Assembly (NCBI GenBank): GCA_963836405.1
Contig: CAWIJL010000010.1
Location: forward strand, 334,366 to 398,365
Length of the DNA stretch: 64,000 bases
From: CAWIJJ01 sp963836405
GTDB lineage: Bacteria > Acidobacteriota > Terriglobia > Bryobacterales > Bryobacteraceae
Direction of reading: 5' to 3'
A program made the position numbers and the translations under genes. This document shows, piece after piece, positions 1 through 8,217 of this stretch. Numbering within the stretch: the first letter of the stretch is position 1; every line of letters begins with the position of its first letter. The notes beneath the pieces are model-generated. The model was not told the origin of the DNA, ran no database searches, and worked only from the letters and a program-made list of their open reading frames with translations.

Positions 1-139
1 GGGGCTGGAGAAGGTGCTCGAGAGCGTGAAACGGTTCCGGCGGGAGTTCGGCGAGCGCTGGGCGCCGGCGCCGCTGCTCGAAAGGCTGGCGGCGGAGGGC
101 CGCACGTTCCGCGAATACGACCGCGAACGGAAGGAGTGA
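1..139 (+). CDS. 3' end of a probable 3-hydroxyacyl-CoA dehydrogenase (partial)
   Basis: The window opens inside a gene: one frame is open from base 2 to a TGA at 137-139, giving 45 residues. The segment with RFRREFGERWAPAPLLERL followed by AAEGRTF resembles the extreme C terminus of two-domain 3-hydroxyacyl-CoA dehydrogenases, where a 'FAPAPLL..L...G' motif is usual; that assignment is from memory of the family and is tentative. It ends 4 bp before the feruloyl-CoA synthase start, so the two are probably co-transcribed, and an NAD-dependent hydroxyacyl-CoA dehydrogenase would fit side-chain shortening of feruloyl-CoA. Confidence 0.45.
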   Translation, partial: GLEKVLESVKRFRREFGERWAPAPLLERLAAEGRTFREYDRERKE

Positions 140-143
140 GGGA

Positions 144-1913
144 ATGCGGGTGGTGCGCAGGGTGGCTGTGCCGCAGCTCGAGGCAGTATTCGACCGGCTC
201 GCGGACGGCACCGTCTACGTGCGGCATCCTCGGCCGCTCGGACCCTATCCGGCGAAGCTGACGGAGCGGCTGGAGCACTGGGCTTCGGCCGCGCCGGAGC
301 GGATCTTTCTGGCGGAGCGGAACGAAGCGGGCGGGTGGCGCAGGCTCACCTACGCGGAGGCTCTTGCAAACGTGCGGGCCATCGCGCAGGCATTGCTCGA
401 CCGGCGCTTGGACGGCACGAAGGCGGTGGTTATCCTTTCGGGCAACGGTATTGAGCACGCGCTGCTGGGTCTGGCGTGCCTGTACACGGGGGTGAAGTAC
501 GCGCCGGTGTCGCCGTCGTATTCGCTGGCATCGGCGGACCTGACGACGTTGCGGTATTTGTGGGAGCGGCTGGAGCCCGCGCTGGCATTCGCGGCGGACG
601 GGGAGGCCTTCGCGCGGCCGCTCGAGGCGGTGGCGGACGGGCGGACGGAGATCGTCACGCTGGGAGGGACCGGACCGCGGGGGGCTACGGCCTTCGAGGA
701 ACTTGCCAACACGGCGCCCTCGGCGGCGGTGGACGAAGCGCACGCGCGGGTTACGCCGGATACGATTGCCAAGATCCTGTTCACGTCGGGCTCGACCGGG
801 CGGCCCAAAGGCGTGATCACCACCGAACGGATGCTTTGCTCTAATCAGGAGATGCTGCGGCACCTGCTGCCGTTCGTGGCGGAAGAGCCGCCGGTGCTCT
901 GCGACTGGCTGCCGTGGAACCACACTTTCGGAGGGAGCCACAATTTCGGACTGGCGCTCTATAACGGCGGCACGCTCTATATCGATGGCGGCAAGCCGAC
1001 GCCCGCGGGGTTCGGCGCAACGGCGGCGAACCTGCGGGAGATTGCGACCACGGCGTACTTCAACGTTCCGAAGGGGTACGAGATGTTGGTTCCGGCCCTG
1101 CGCGCCGATGGCGCACTGCGAGAGTGTTTCTTCCGGCGGGTGAAGATCCTTTTCTATGCCGCGGCCGGATTGAACCAGCGGGTGTGGGACGAGTTGCAGG
1201 ATCTGGCGGTGGAGACGTGCGGCGAGGAGATCCTGATGCTGACCGGCCTGGGCGCGACGGAAAGCGCGCCGCTCGCGATGGCTACGGGCGTCGAAGGCGC
1301 GGCCGCCGGGCGGGTGGGGCTGCCGGTGCCCGGGGTGGAGTTGAAGATCGCGCCGGTGGAAAAGAAGCTGGAGGCGCGGCTGCGGGGGCCGAACATCACG
1401 CCGGGGTTCTGGTGCGACCAGGCGATGACGGAGGCGGCATTCGACGAGGAAGGGTACTACCGGCTGGGCGACGCTTTGATTCCGGCCAGCGCGGAGGAGC
1501 CGCTCCAGGGCTATCTTTTCGACGGGCGCATCGCGGAAGACTTCAAGCTATCCACGGGAACATGGGTGAGCGTGGGCCCGCTGCGCGCGGCGTTCCTCAC
1601 GTATTGCGCGGGCGCGGCGCAGGAAGTGGTGCTGGCTGCGCCCGACCGCGACTATGTAGGCGCGCTGATCTTCGCGGCTCCGGGGGTGACGGCGGAAACG
1701 CTGCGCCCGCTGATCGAGGGTTTCGCGCGGCGTGCCACGGGTATTTCGACGCGGGTGCAACGTGCGATTCTGCTGGATGGGCCGCCTTCGCTCGATTCCG
1801 GCGAGCTGACCGAGAAAGGGACCGTTAATCAGAAGGCGGTGCTGCGACACCGGGCCGGACTGGTGGACGAATTGTACGCGGGGTCGCCGCGGGTGATCGA
1901 GATCCGAACATGA
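144..1913 (+). CDS. fcs: Feruloyl-CoA synthase (AMP-dependent acyl-CoA ligase)
   Basis: Predicted to activate ferulate or a related hydroxycinnamate with ATP and CoA in the cytoplasm, the entry step of CoA-dependent phenylpropanoid degradation. The 589-residue protein carries the adenylate-forming P-loop TSGSTGRPKG near residue 213 and the YRLGD motif near residue 440. Segments such as DWLPWNHTFGG and YNGGTLYIDGGKPTP are characteristic of the feruloyl-CoA synthase branch rather than generic acyl-CoA synthetases. The ATG at 144 follows the Shine-Dalgarno-like AAGGAGTGAGG. The stop overlaps the next ATG (ATGA, 1910-1913), and a feruloyl/tannate esterase lies just downstream, so substrate release and activation are adjacent. 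Exact substrate is inferred. Confidence 0.85.
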   Translation: MRVVRRVAVPQLEAVFDRLADGTVYVRHPRPLGPYPAKLTERLEHWASAAPERIFLAERNEAGGWRRLTYAEALANVRAIAQALLDRRLDGTKAVVILSGNGIEHALLGLACLYTGVKYAPVSPSYSLASADLTTLRYLWERLEPALAFAADGEAFARPLEAVADGRTEIVTLGGTGPRGATAFEELANTAPSAAVDEAHARVTPDTIAKILFTSGSTGRPKGVITTERMLCSNQEMLRHLLPFVAEEPPVLCDWLPWNHTFGGSHNFGLALYNGGTLYIDGGKPTPAGFGATAANLREIATTAYFNVPKGYEMLVPALRADGALRECFFRRVKILFYAAAGLNQRVWDELQDLAVETCGEEILMLTGLGATESAPLAMATGVEGAAAGRVGLPVPGVELKIAPVEKKLEARLRGPNITPGFWCDQAMTEAAFDEEGYYRLGDALIPASAEEPLQGYLFDGRIAEDFKLSTGTWVSVGPLRAAFLTYCAGAAQEVVLAAPDRDYVGALIFAAPGVTAETLRPLIEGFARRATGISTRVQRAILLDGPPSLDSGELTEKGTVNQKAVLRHRAGLVDELYAGSPRVIEIRT

Positions 1914-2768
1914 AGATTGCCGAACTGAAAGCCATCGACGTACACGTGCACATCGAACACACGGGAGAGGACGCGGCGGCGGACGTGGCGGCGCGCCGCT
2001 ATTTCGGCGAGAGCGGGGCGGCGCGCGACCGCAACGCATTGGCGGATTATTACCGTTCGCGAAAGATCGGCTGCGTGGTGTTCCCGGTGGACGAACGTTT
2101 GACGGGGCGGCCGCAGGTTTCGAACGATTCGGTGGCGGAGTTTGCCGCGGCCAACTCCGATATTGTGATGGCGTTTGCGAGCATCGACCCGGGGCGCGGG
2201 CCGGAGGCGGTGCGGGAAGCGCGACGGCTGGTGGCCGGGGGTGTAATTCGCGGGCTGAAACTGCATCCGCCGCTGCAACAGTTCTTTCCGAACGATCGGG
2301 TGGCGTATCCGCTCTACGAGGTGTTCGCGGAGGCAAAGCTGCCGGTCCTGTTCCACACCGGGCACAGCGGCATTGGGACAGGCATGCCAGGGGGCGGAGG
2401 CATCCGGCTGAAATACGGCAACCCGATGCACATCGACGATGTGGCCGTGGATTTTCCGGACCTGCCGATTATCCTGGCGCATCCTTCCTTTCCATGGCAG
2501 GAGGAAGCGATTTCGGTGTGCCTGCACAAGCCGACGGTGTTCATCGACCTGTCGGGCTGGTCGCCCAAGTACTTTCCGCCCATCCTCGTGCAGTACGCCA
2601 ATACGATTGCTCAAAGATAAAATGCTGTTCGGCTCGGATTACCCGCTGCTCACGCCGGACCGGTGGATGGCGGATTTCGAGAAGATCGCGATTCGGGACG
2701 AGGTGCGGCCGTTGATCCTGAAGCAGAATGCGATGCGCCTGTTCGGATTGAAAGGAGGAGAAGACTGA
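1910..2768 (+). pseudogene. Amidohydrolase (Amidohydro_2 family), split by a single-base frameshift
   Basis: A metal-dependent hydrolase or decarboxylase of the ACMSD/4-oxalomesaconate hydratase-like amidohydrolase group. The N terminus has the metal-binding DVHVHIE motif, the middle has LKLHPPLQ and LFHTGHSG, and the C-terminal FGSDYPLLTPDRW holds the conserved catalytic Asp. The first frame stops at 2618-2620, but the homology continues without a gap in another frame to a TGA at 2766-2768. Dropping one base near 2606 restores a continuous reading of about 285 residues (YANT joined to LLKDKMLFGSDYP). Either a recent inactivating mutation or a sequence error. Its start overlaps the fcs stop by 4 nt, which suggests a role in the same aromatic pathway; the precise reaction is unknown. 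Confidence 0.8.
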
Positions 2769-2770
2769 TC

Positions 2771-4438
2771 ATGCGGAGCCTGTGTGCAGTGCTGGCAGTG
2801 TGCGGAGGGCTGTGGGCGCAGGACGCGCCAAAGTCGCTGGCGGAGGCGGACTGCTCCGCGGCGAAGCTGGGAGAGTCGATTCCGGCCGCGTCGATCGGCG
2901 AGCCCGTTTCGGCGGTCACGCTGAACGCGCCGGTGTGGAAGGCGGCGGCGGGTTCGAATCCGGCGTACTGCAGCGTGGACGGGGCGATGGCGCCGGTCGA
3001 GAAGAACACCGCGGCCCCGCCGATTCTGTTCCGCGTGCTGCTGCCTGCCGAGTGGAGCGGGCGCGCGGCGCAACTGGGCGGCGGCGGAATGAACGGCACG
3101 ATTCCGAACCTGGCGGCGAGCGGCGGCGTGACTACGGGGCCGGGGTTGCTGGAGCGCGGCTTCGCGACATACGGGAGCGATTCCGGACACACGATGGGGA
3201 GCGCGGAATGGACGTTGAGCGAGGAAGCGGTGCGGAACCTCGCCTACATGCAACTGAAGAAGACGCACGACGCGGCGATGGTGCTGATTGCGAGGGCATA
3301 TGGCGGAAGGCCGCGATTCAACTACTTTTTCGGAACGTCGCAGGGCGGGCGCGAGGCGTTGACCGTGGCGCAGCGGTATCCCGAGGACTACGCCGGGATC
3401 GTCGCGAACGTGCCGATCGTCAACTTTTCGTCGCTGATGCTGGCGCCGGAACTGATCCGGATTCAGGAAAAGCCGGCCGCCAATTACGTGACTCCGGCGA
3501 AGATCAACGCGATCCGCGGCGAGTTCATGCGGCAATGCGACGCCTTGGACGGCCTCGCGGACGGCATCATCAACAACTACATGGCCTGCCGCGCCATTTT
3601 CGACGTGAAGCAGGGGCGTTCCGGGCGCCGCCCGTGGGCGGCGAAGCGGTGTCCGGACAACCGCGACCCGGACCCGCAGGATCGAAGCGCGAATGCGTGC
3701 CTGACGGACGGGCAGATCGCCACGCTCGAAATGACCTACAGCCGGTACTCGTTCGCGACGCCTCTCGCCAACGGGGTGAAGACGTTCGGGATGTGGCTGC
3801 CGAACACGGACCCGGGCGGCAGCGGGCTGATCGTACCCGTACGCTTTCGTGGGCAGGAGGGCGCGGCGGAGAATGCCCCGATGCACAGCCACCTGGGGGT
3901 GCTCGGGGTGACCGGGTTTCTGATGCAGGACCCCAAGGCGAATCCGCTGGATTATGTGGAGGGCGGCCGGTGGAATGCGCGGCGGGTGCGCATTTCCGAG
4001 TGGCTGGACGCGACCAATCCGGACCTGGGGCGCTTTGCCGCGCGCGGGGGCAAACTCATCGTCACGATCGGGACGAACGATACGCTGGCGTCCCCGGGCG
4101 CGCAACTGGATTACTATCAGTCGCTGATCGACCGCATGGGACGGGCGAAAGTAGATTCGTTCGCGCGCCTGTTCGTGCTGCCGCAAACGGGGCACGGACT
4201 TTCGGGAACCAGCTACACGGCGGATGGGACGGGGAAGGAGATTGCCACGGCGCCGGTCCCGAACCGTTGGGACCGGCTGCCGGTGTTACTGGACTGGGTA
4301 GAAAAGAAGGCCGCGCCACCTATGCAGATCGCGGTTACTGCCGGGGGACGGAGCCTGCCTATGTGCAGTTACCCGGAGTTTCCGCAATACAAGGGCGGCG
4401 CGGCCGGTGAAGCGTCGTCTTACTCCTGTTCCCGGTAA
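2771..4438 (+). CDS. Tannase/feruloyl esterase family protein
   Basis: Likely an exported esterase that releases aromatic acids such as ferulate or gallate from plant esters. The ATG at 2771 is preferred over the upstream in-frame one because it starts a signal peptide ending near residue 17 (LWAQ|DA). The protein is 555 residues, normal for tannase-family enzymes. The nucleophile elbow is GTSQGGRE, followed by the family segment AGIVANVP, and a C-terminal GHGLSG supplies a candidate catalytic His. The many Cys residues (e.g. ADCSAAKLG, YCSV, MACRAIF, RCPDN) fit the disulfide-rich family. Starting 2 bp after the amidohydrolase, it probably belongs to the same operon as fcs. Substrate cannot be fixed from sequence. 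Confidence 0.85.
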   Translation: MRSLCAVLAVCGGLWAQDAPKSLAEADCSAAKLGESIPAASIGEPVSAVTLNAPVWKAAAGSNPAYCSVDGAMAPVEKNTAAPPILFRVLLPAEWSGRAAQLGGGGMNGTIPNLAASGGVTTGPGLLERGFATYGSDSGHTMGSAEWTLSEEAVRNLAYMQLKKTHDAAMVLIARAYGGRPRFNYFFGTSQGGREALTVAQRYPEDYAGIVANVPIVNFSSLMLAPELIRIQEKPAANYVTPAKINAIRGEFMRQCDALDGLADGIINNYMACRAIFDVKQGRSGRRPWAAKRCPDNRDPDPQDRSANACLTDGQIATLEMTYSRYSFATPLANGVKTFGMWLPNTDPGGSGLIVPVRFRGQEGAAENAPMHSHLGVLGVTGFLMQDPKANPLDYVEGGRWNARRVRISEWLDATNPDLGRFAARGGKLIVTIGTNDTLASPGAQLDYYQSLIDRMGRAKVDSFARLFVLPQTGHGLSGTSYTADGTGKEIATAPVPNRWDRLPVLLDWVEKKAAPPMQIAVTAGGRSLPMCSYPEFPQYKGGAAGEASSYSCSR

Positions 4439-4449
4439 ACGGGGCCTGG

Positions 4450-5877
4450 TTACAAGGCCAGGCGTAGTATCTCGGAAGCCACGCGGTTAAACGCGGTCAT
4501 TAACTGGTCGGTCGTCGGAGCCTTCACGTACAGGCCGGCGGGCACCGTCTGGTCGAAGTAGGTGCTGGACGGATCGTTGGCGATTCTCTTCATCCAGGTT
4601 TCGTCCGGTTTTTCCGAGCCGCCTTCATAACCGATCGCGTAGATCACGATTCCGAGGGCATCCTGCCGGATGGCCTTCACCTGGTTATCGGCGGCGTTGA
4701 GGGCTGCCTTTCCGAATTCATACGGGGTCAGGATCGCCTGTTGGAGATTGACGCTCTTGTAATTGCCGGTGAGCGAATTGCCGAACAGGTCGGTGGGCGG
4801 CAACTGGGTGAGGTCCTTGCGGATATCTCCCACGTCGGCGGCGTAGGAGCATCCGCTGCTGGTTGGCGTTGCAAGCCCTGTTTCGTTCACGGCCTTCACA
4901 GTGCTGGAGGTCAACCTTCTGACTCCGGTGGTGTCTTTTCCGTTGGAGTTCTGGGTGAAGCCGTTGACCTGCGAAATGAAACCGATCATGGGGTAAGCGG
5001 CGTCGCCGCGATGAGTGCAATGGCCCGATCGAATGAAGTTGTTCGTCAGGACCCCATGATCCTTGGTGGCATCGTTGTAGTTGGCCACCACGCCATTGGG
5101 CAGACCGTCGGTGAAGATGAGGATCAGGTTCAGCGAGCCTGGCTCGTTGCGCTTTTTCAATTCCGAATAGGCCATATTCAACGCATGCGCGGTACCGGTG
5201 TTGCCTCCGCCCACCGTCTGGGAGATCAGCGTATCCACGGTGGGACTGGCGCTCTTGAAATTGGATGTGGGTCCGTTGGGAGAAGGGTTGGGGAACGCGA
5301 GGACTGCGGATCCGCCGAATACGATCAGACCCACATTATCCCGTCCCTCGGCGAATTGCGATACGAATTTTCTGGCGGCGGCCAGCATGGGCGACATGGC
5401 CCCGCCCATCGAACTGGACCGGTCGAGCACCAGTTCGATGTTTACGTCGCGGCGCGAAGACTGCGCCTGGGCCGCGATCACCTGCTTTTTGCGGCCGAGC
5501 ATCCCCATGAAGTAAAGCGGGCTGTTTACGGTGCCTTTCACGGTGACCGTGCGCAATTTGAGGGCGGTTTCGGCGGCTTCAGCGGTGATTGACAAGTCCG
5601 AAGTGTGCCACCATCCGTCGGGGAAATTGGCTCTGAAGTAGTCCAGCGCGGTCGATTCCGCCGCGGCCTTCTGGCTGTTCATGTTCATGCCCGAGCTGAG
5701 GGAGCGCGCGCCGGCCAACGCCGCCGCGTCGGCAGCGGCCACGAGTTTCACCTTGATCATCCAAAGGATGGTTCCGTCGATAGCGAGTCCGACAGTGGGG
5801 ATCAGCACGGTCGCAACCATGGCCGTGAGCATGATCATGGCAACGCCGCTCTGCCTTTTCAAATTTCCAGTCCGCAT
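4450..5877 (-). CDS. TadG-like pilus-assembly protein with von Willebrand A domain
   Basis: Residues 10-58 form the TadE/TadG-type N terminus: one hydrophobic segment (VAMIMLTAMVATVLIPTVGL) followed by the Ala-rich AAADAAALAGARSL motif seen in Flp-pilus TadG proteins. From about residue 147 a VWA domain begins with a complete MIDAS start DRSSS and continues through GGGNTGTAHALN and IFTDGLPNG, so metal-dependent adhesion is plausible. The C-terminal part includes two Cys (RSGHC, SSGC). Total 475 residues, expected to be membrane-anchored with the VWA domain outside. It is the last gene of three same-strand TadE/G-like genes with short gaps of about 20 nt. No Tad ATPase or prepilin peptidase is visible, so a full Tad machine would have to lie elsewhere. 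Confidence 0.8.
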   Translation of the reverse strand: MRTGNLKRQSGVAMIMLTAMVATVLIPTVGLAIDGTILWMIKVKLVAAADAAALAGARSLSSGMNMNSQKAAAESTALDYFRANFPDGWWHTSDLSITAEAAETALKLRTVTVKGTVNSPLYFMGMLGRKKQVIAAQAQSSRRDVNIELVLDRSSSMGGAMSPMLAAARKFVSQFAEGRDNVGLIVFGGSAVLAFPNPSPNGPTSNFKSASPTVDTLISQTVGGGNTGTAHALNMAYSELKKRNEPGSLNLILIFTDGLPNGVVANYNDATKDHGVLTNNFIRSGHCTHRGDAAYPMIGFISQVNGFTQNSNGKDTTGVRRLTSSTVKAVNETGLATPTSSGCSYAADVGDIRKDLTQLPPTDLFGNSLTGNYKSVNLQQAILTPYEFGKAALNAADNQVKAIRQDALGIVIYAIGYEGGSEKPDETWMKRIANDPSSTYFDQTVPAGLYVKAPTTDQLMTAFNRVASEILRLAL

Positions 5878-5899
5878 AGAGGTCCTTCGCGATCAGTCT

Positions 5900-6517
5900 T
5901 TAGAAGATATTGAATGCATACGTGCCGGTGGACTGCATGAAGTCCTTCCAGCGCAGATCCGGAGCCGCTACGTAGGCCTCGGTCAAATAGGCGAATTGCC
6001 CGGAGTCAACCTGCATGAGGGTTTCGAAACCGACCGCCCGGGCGCCGGTATTCTTGAGGTAATTGGAGGCTGAGATATAGCCGTCGCTCCCGACAATGTT
6101 CGAGGGCGGCGTTCCGTAGTGGCTTCGCATCAAGCTGGAGTTGCCCACCACGATCCGGCGCGTGAAGACGGCCTGGCCCAGGTTCGGACACTTGCTCGTG
6201 GTCGCCGCCAGTCCCGCCGCAAGACAATCGGCATCGACTATGCTGGTGACGGTCGAAAACAGGACGACGCCATCCCCGCCTTGCGTCTTGACGTTGAGCC
6301 CCTGTGCCAGGTTCGTGAGCAGCACCTTAGACCCGGGCTGCGAGAAATCGACGCCATAGGCGTACATGTGGGCGACATCGCGACAAAACTGCGTTACCTG
6401 TATTCCGCGAACGAGGTTGATGCCCAAAACCGAGGTGCCCATCAGGAGGGGCATCAGGACCAGCAGGCTCAGCGCCAGTTCGATCGCTGTACTGCCACGT
6501 TGTTTTTGTTTTGCCAT
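5900..6517 (-). CDS. TadE-like pseudopilin protein
   Basis: The N terminus MAKQKQRGSTAIELALSLL has the TadE signature (basic residues, G-S-x-x-[IV]-E, then a hydrophobic helix), which in the family supports cleavage and assembly as a minor Flp-pilus pseudopilin. The 205-residue protein continues with ARDVAH-like FCRDVAHMYAYG and a Cys pair (DADC, SKCPN) that could form an extracellular disulfide. It is the middle gene of the TadE/TadG trio, with 19 nt to the upstream gene and 22 nt to the VWA gene. Function beyond the TadE-type leader is not recognisable. A GGGAGTAAGTC upstream of the ATG is a reasonable ribosome site. Confidence 0.75.
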   Translation of the reverse strand: MAKQKQRGSTAIELALSLLVLMPLLMGTSVLGINLVRGIQVTQFCRDVAHMYAYGVDFSQPGSKVLLTNLAQGLNVKTQGGDGVVLFSTVTSIVDADCLAAGLAATTSKCPNLGQAVFTRRIVVGNSSLMRSHYGTPPSNIVGSDGYISASNYLKNTGARAVGFETLMQVDSGQFAYLTEAYVAAPDLRWKDFMQSTGTYAFNIF

Positions 6518-6536
6518 GACTTACTCCCTGTCTCCC

Positions 6537-7031
6537 TTAGCGATGTGGAGGAATGCCGCCGGGGGAGCCCTCCATTCGATCCGATGCGCGCACGCTCAGC
6601 GTAATCGCGCCATTTTGTGGCGGCCTCGATCCCCTGCCCCAGGCGAGGATGGGCGCCAGCGGCACTGCGGAATAACCATCGACGGACACCTCCACGATGT
6701 TTCCGCCCAGGTTGAGGTTGGTGGGCTGCAGACTGCCGTTGGTTTCATCGATCATGAAGTACTGAATGGAGACCTTTGAAAGTTGGGCGCCGTTCAGCAA
6801 ACCCATAGCATTCTGCTGGACGATAGTCTTGATCGAGGCATCGTGCCCCTTCCCAGCCATCACCCTGCTGGTGATGGCATAGCGGACGCCCTCGGAAACC
6901 GCATGCTGGAGGGCGGCTTTGCTGAAGATAACCCAGGATATGGACAGGATCAGGAAACAAATCCCGAGGAATGGCATCAGGCAGAGCGCCATCTCGATCG
7001 ACTGAGAACCACGATTTCGACGTTTTGACAT
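6537..7031 (-). CDS. TadE family protein
   Basis: First gene of the pilus-like trio. The leader SKRRNRGSQSIEMALCLMPF carries the TadE G-x-x-x-[IV]-E motif before a single hydrophobic helix (FLGICFLILSISWVIF). AALQHAVSEGVRYAITSR matches the post-helix region of TadE proteins, and at 164 residues the length is typical. In the family such proteins are minor pseudopilins of Flp/Tad pili, inserted in the inner membrane. The start is preceded by GGAACCTCCT on the reverse complement (AGGAGGTTCC), a strong ribosome-binding site. It is divergent from the deacetylase gene, so the operon promoter should lie in 7032-7275. Confidence 0.8.
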   Translation of the reverse strand: MSKRRNRGSQSIEMALCLMPFLGICFLILSISWVIFSKAALQHAVSEGVRYAITSRVMAGKGHDASIKTIVQQNAMGLLNGAQLSKVSIQYFMIDETNGSLQPTNLNLGGNIVEVSVDGYSAVPLAPILAWGRGSRPPQNGAITLSVRASDRMEGSPGGIPPHR

Positions 7032-7275
7032 AGGAGGTTCCGTTAACGGTGAGACGACTACGTCCCCCTTTTTCTTTACGTTGAAAATATCGGCAGGACC
7101 GGGGCCTGTATTCCGATTCCGGACAGTCCGGCAAACCTGCGAAATATCGAACGTTTGCTTGCGCCCCGGTAGTATTGAAGCTTGACGCCTCTCGGGCCGC
7201 CAGTCATCCTACAGTAAGCTGGAGGGTGGGGTCCGCGCCATGCATGATCGTCCCTAGGCCATGGCCGGTTAACCT

Positions 7276-8217
7276 ATGACTACTATGCAGCTTGACCCGG
7301 TACTGCGAGTTATCCGTTACCGATATTTCGCGGAGGATCGGGATGAGCCGGTGCAAGGGTCGCGCGGCCCGGGAGCGGAGGATTTCCGGCGCCAACTGGC
7401 GGAATTAACTTCGCGCTTCGAGATAGCCAGCATGGAGTGCTCGCTCGATTTTCTCAACGGAGAGTACCGTCCGCGGCGGGACCTGTGCCTGCTCACATTC
7501 GACGGCGGGCTGAAAGAGCACCTTGCCACGGTGGTGCCGCTGCTTCGTGAAAGGCGGGTACGGGGCGCTTTCTTCCTGATCACCTCCTGCCTGACCGGCA
7601 ATGTGCCGGCCACAATCCACATGAGCGACTGGCTTTCGGCCCGGCTGGGCGTGGCCGCGTACACCGAGGCGTTGCTGGGAAAGGCGGGCCGGGCCAGGCG
7701 TGAAACGGACCATGCCGACGCGGCGGCAATGTATCCGCTGGACACGCCCGAAGTGGCGCGCCTCAAGTACGTGTATCACTACGGGCTCGACGCCGCGACG
7801 CGGGATACCGCCGTGCGCGAACTCTTCGCCGCAAACTCCGCGGCTTCGGAACCGGCTTCCTCGCTGTACATCACGTGGGAGGACGCGCGGAGCATGCAGA
7901 AGGCGGGAATGTGCATGGGGGGAGCGTCGCACCGGAACAGCATCCTGGCAACCCTGCCGCCGGAGGAACTGAACGAAGATTTGGAAACCTGCCGCGGCAT
8001 GCTTGCGCGGAATCTGTCTCCGCAGGCGGTATGGCCGTTCTGCTACCCGTGGGGCAAACTGGATTCTTTCCACGTGCGCTCGATGCGCAAGCTCCAGTCG
8101 CTGGGTTTTCACTGCGCGTTTTCGAGCGAGCCGGGCGCGAACCGGCGTCGATCGGACCCGTTCACTCTTCGTCGCACAGGTGTCCGGCAGGCACTGGCGA
8201 AAGAGGCCGCGGCTTGA
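7276..8217 (+). CDS. Polysaccharide deacetylase (NodB-homology) family protein
   Basis: Predicted to remove N- or O-acyl groups from a polysaccharide. The NodB-type first motif is visible as LLTFDGGLKEHL (residues about 75-86), where the usual TFDDG is TFDGG, so the second metal-site Asp is replaced. RGAFFLITSC is the next conserved strand, and GASHRNSIL holds the His of the HxxxH/T-type motif 2 in degenerate form. CYPWGKL matches motif 3 (R-x-P-[FY]). These departures mean that activity is uncertain. At 313 residues it lacks a signal peptide. The stop overlaps the TTG start of the FG-GAP gene (TTGA), suggesting coupled translation. Confidence 0.75.
   Translation: MTTMQLDPVLRVIRYRYFAEDRDEPVQGSRGPGAEDFRRQLAELTSRFEIASMECSLDFLNGEYRPRRDLCLLTFDGGLKEHLATVVPLLRERRVRGAFFLITSCLTGNVPATIHMSDWLSARLGVAAYTEALLGKAGRARRETDHADAAAMYPLDTPEVARLKYVYHYGLDAATRDTAVRELFAANSAASEPASSLYITWEDARSMQKAGMCMGGASHRNSILATLPPEELNEDLETCRGMLARNLSPQAVWPFCYPWGKLDSFHVRSMRKLQSLGFHCAFSSEPGANRRRSDPFTLRRTGVRQALAKEAAA

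Noticed and set aside
2639..4195. Long minus-strand reading across the tannase gene
   Set aside because: Arg/His-rich shadow typical of high-GC antisense; the plus-strand tannase has clear motifs.
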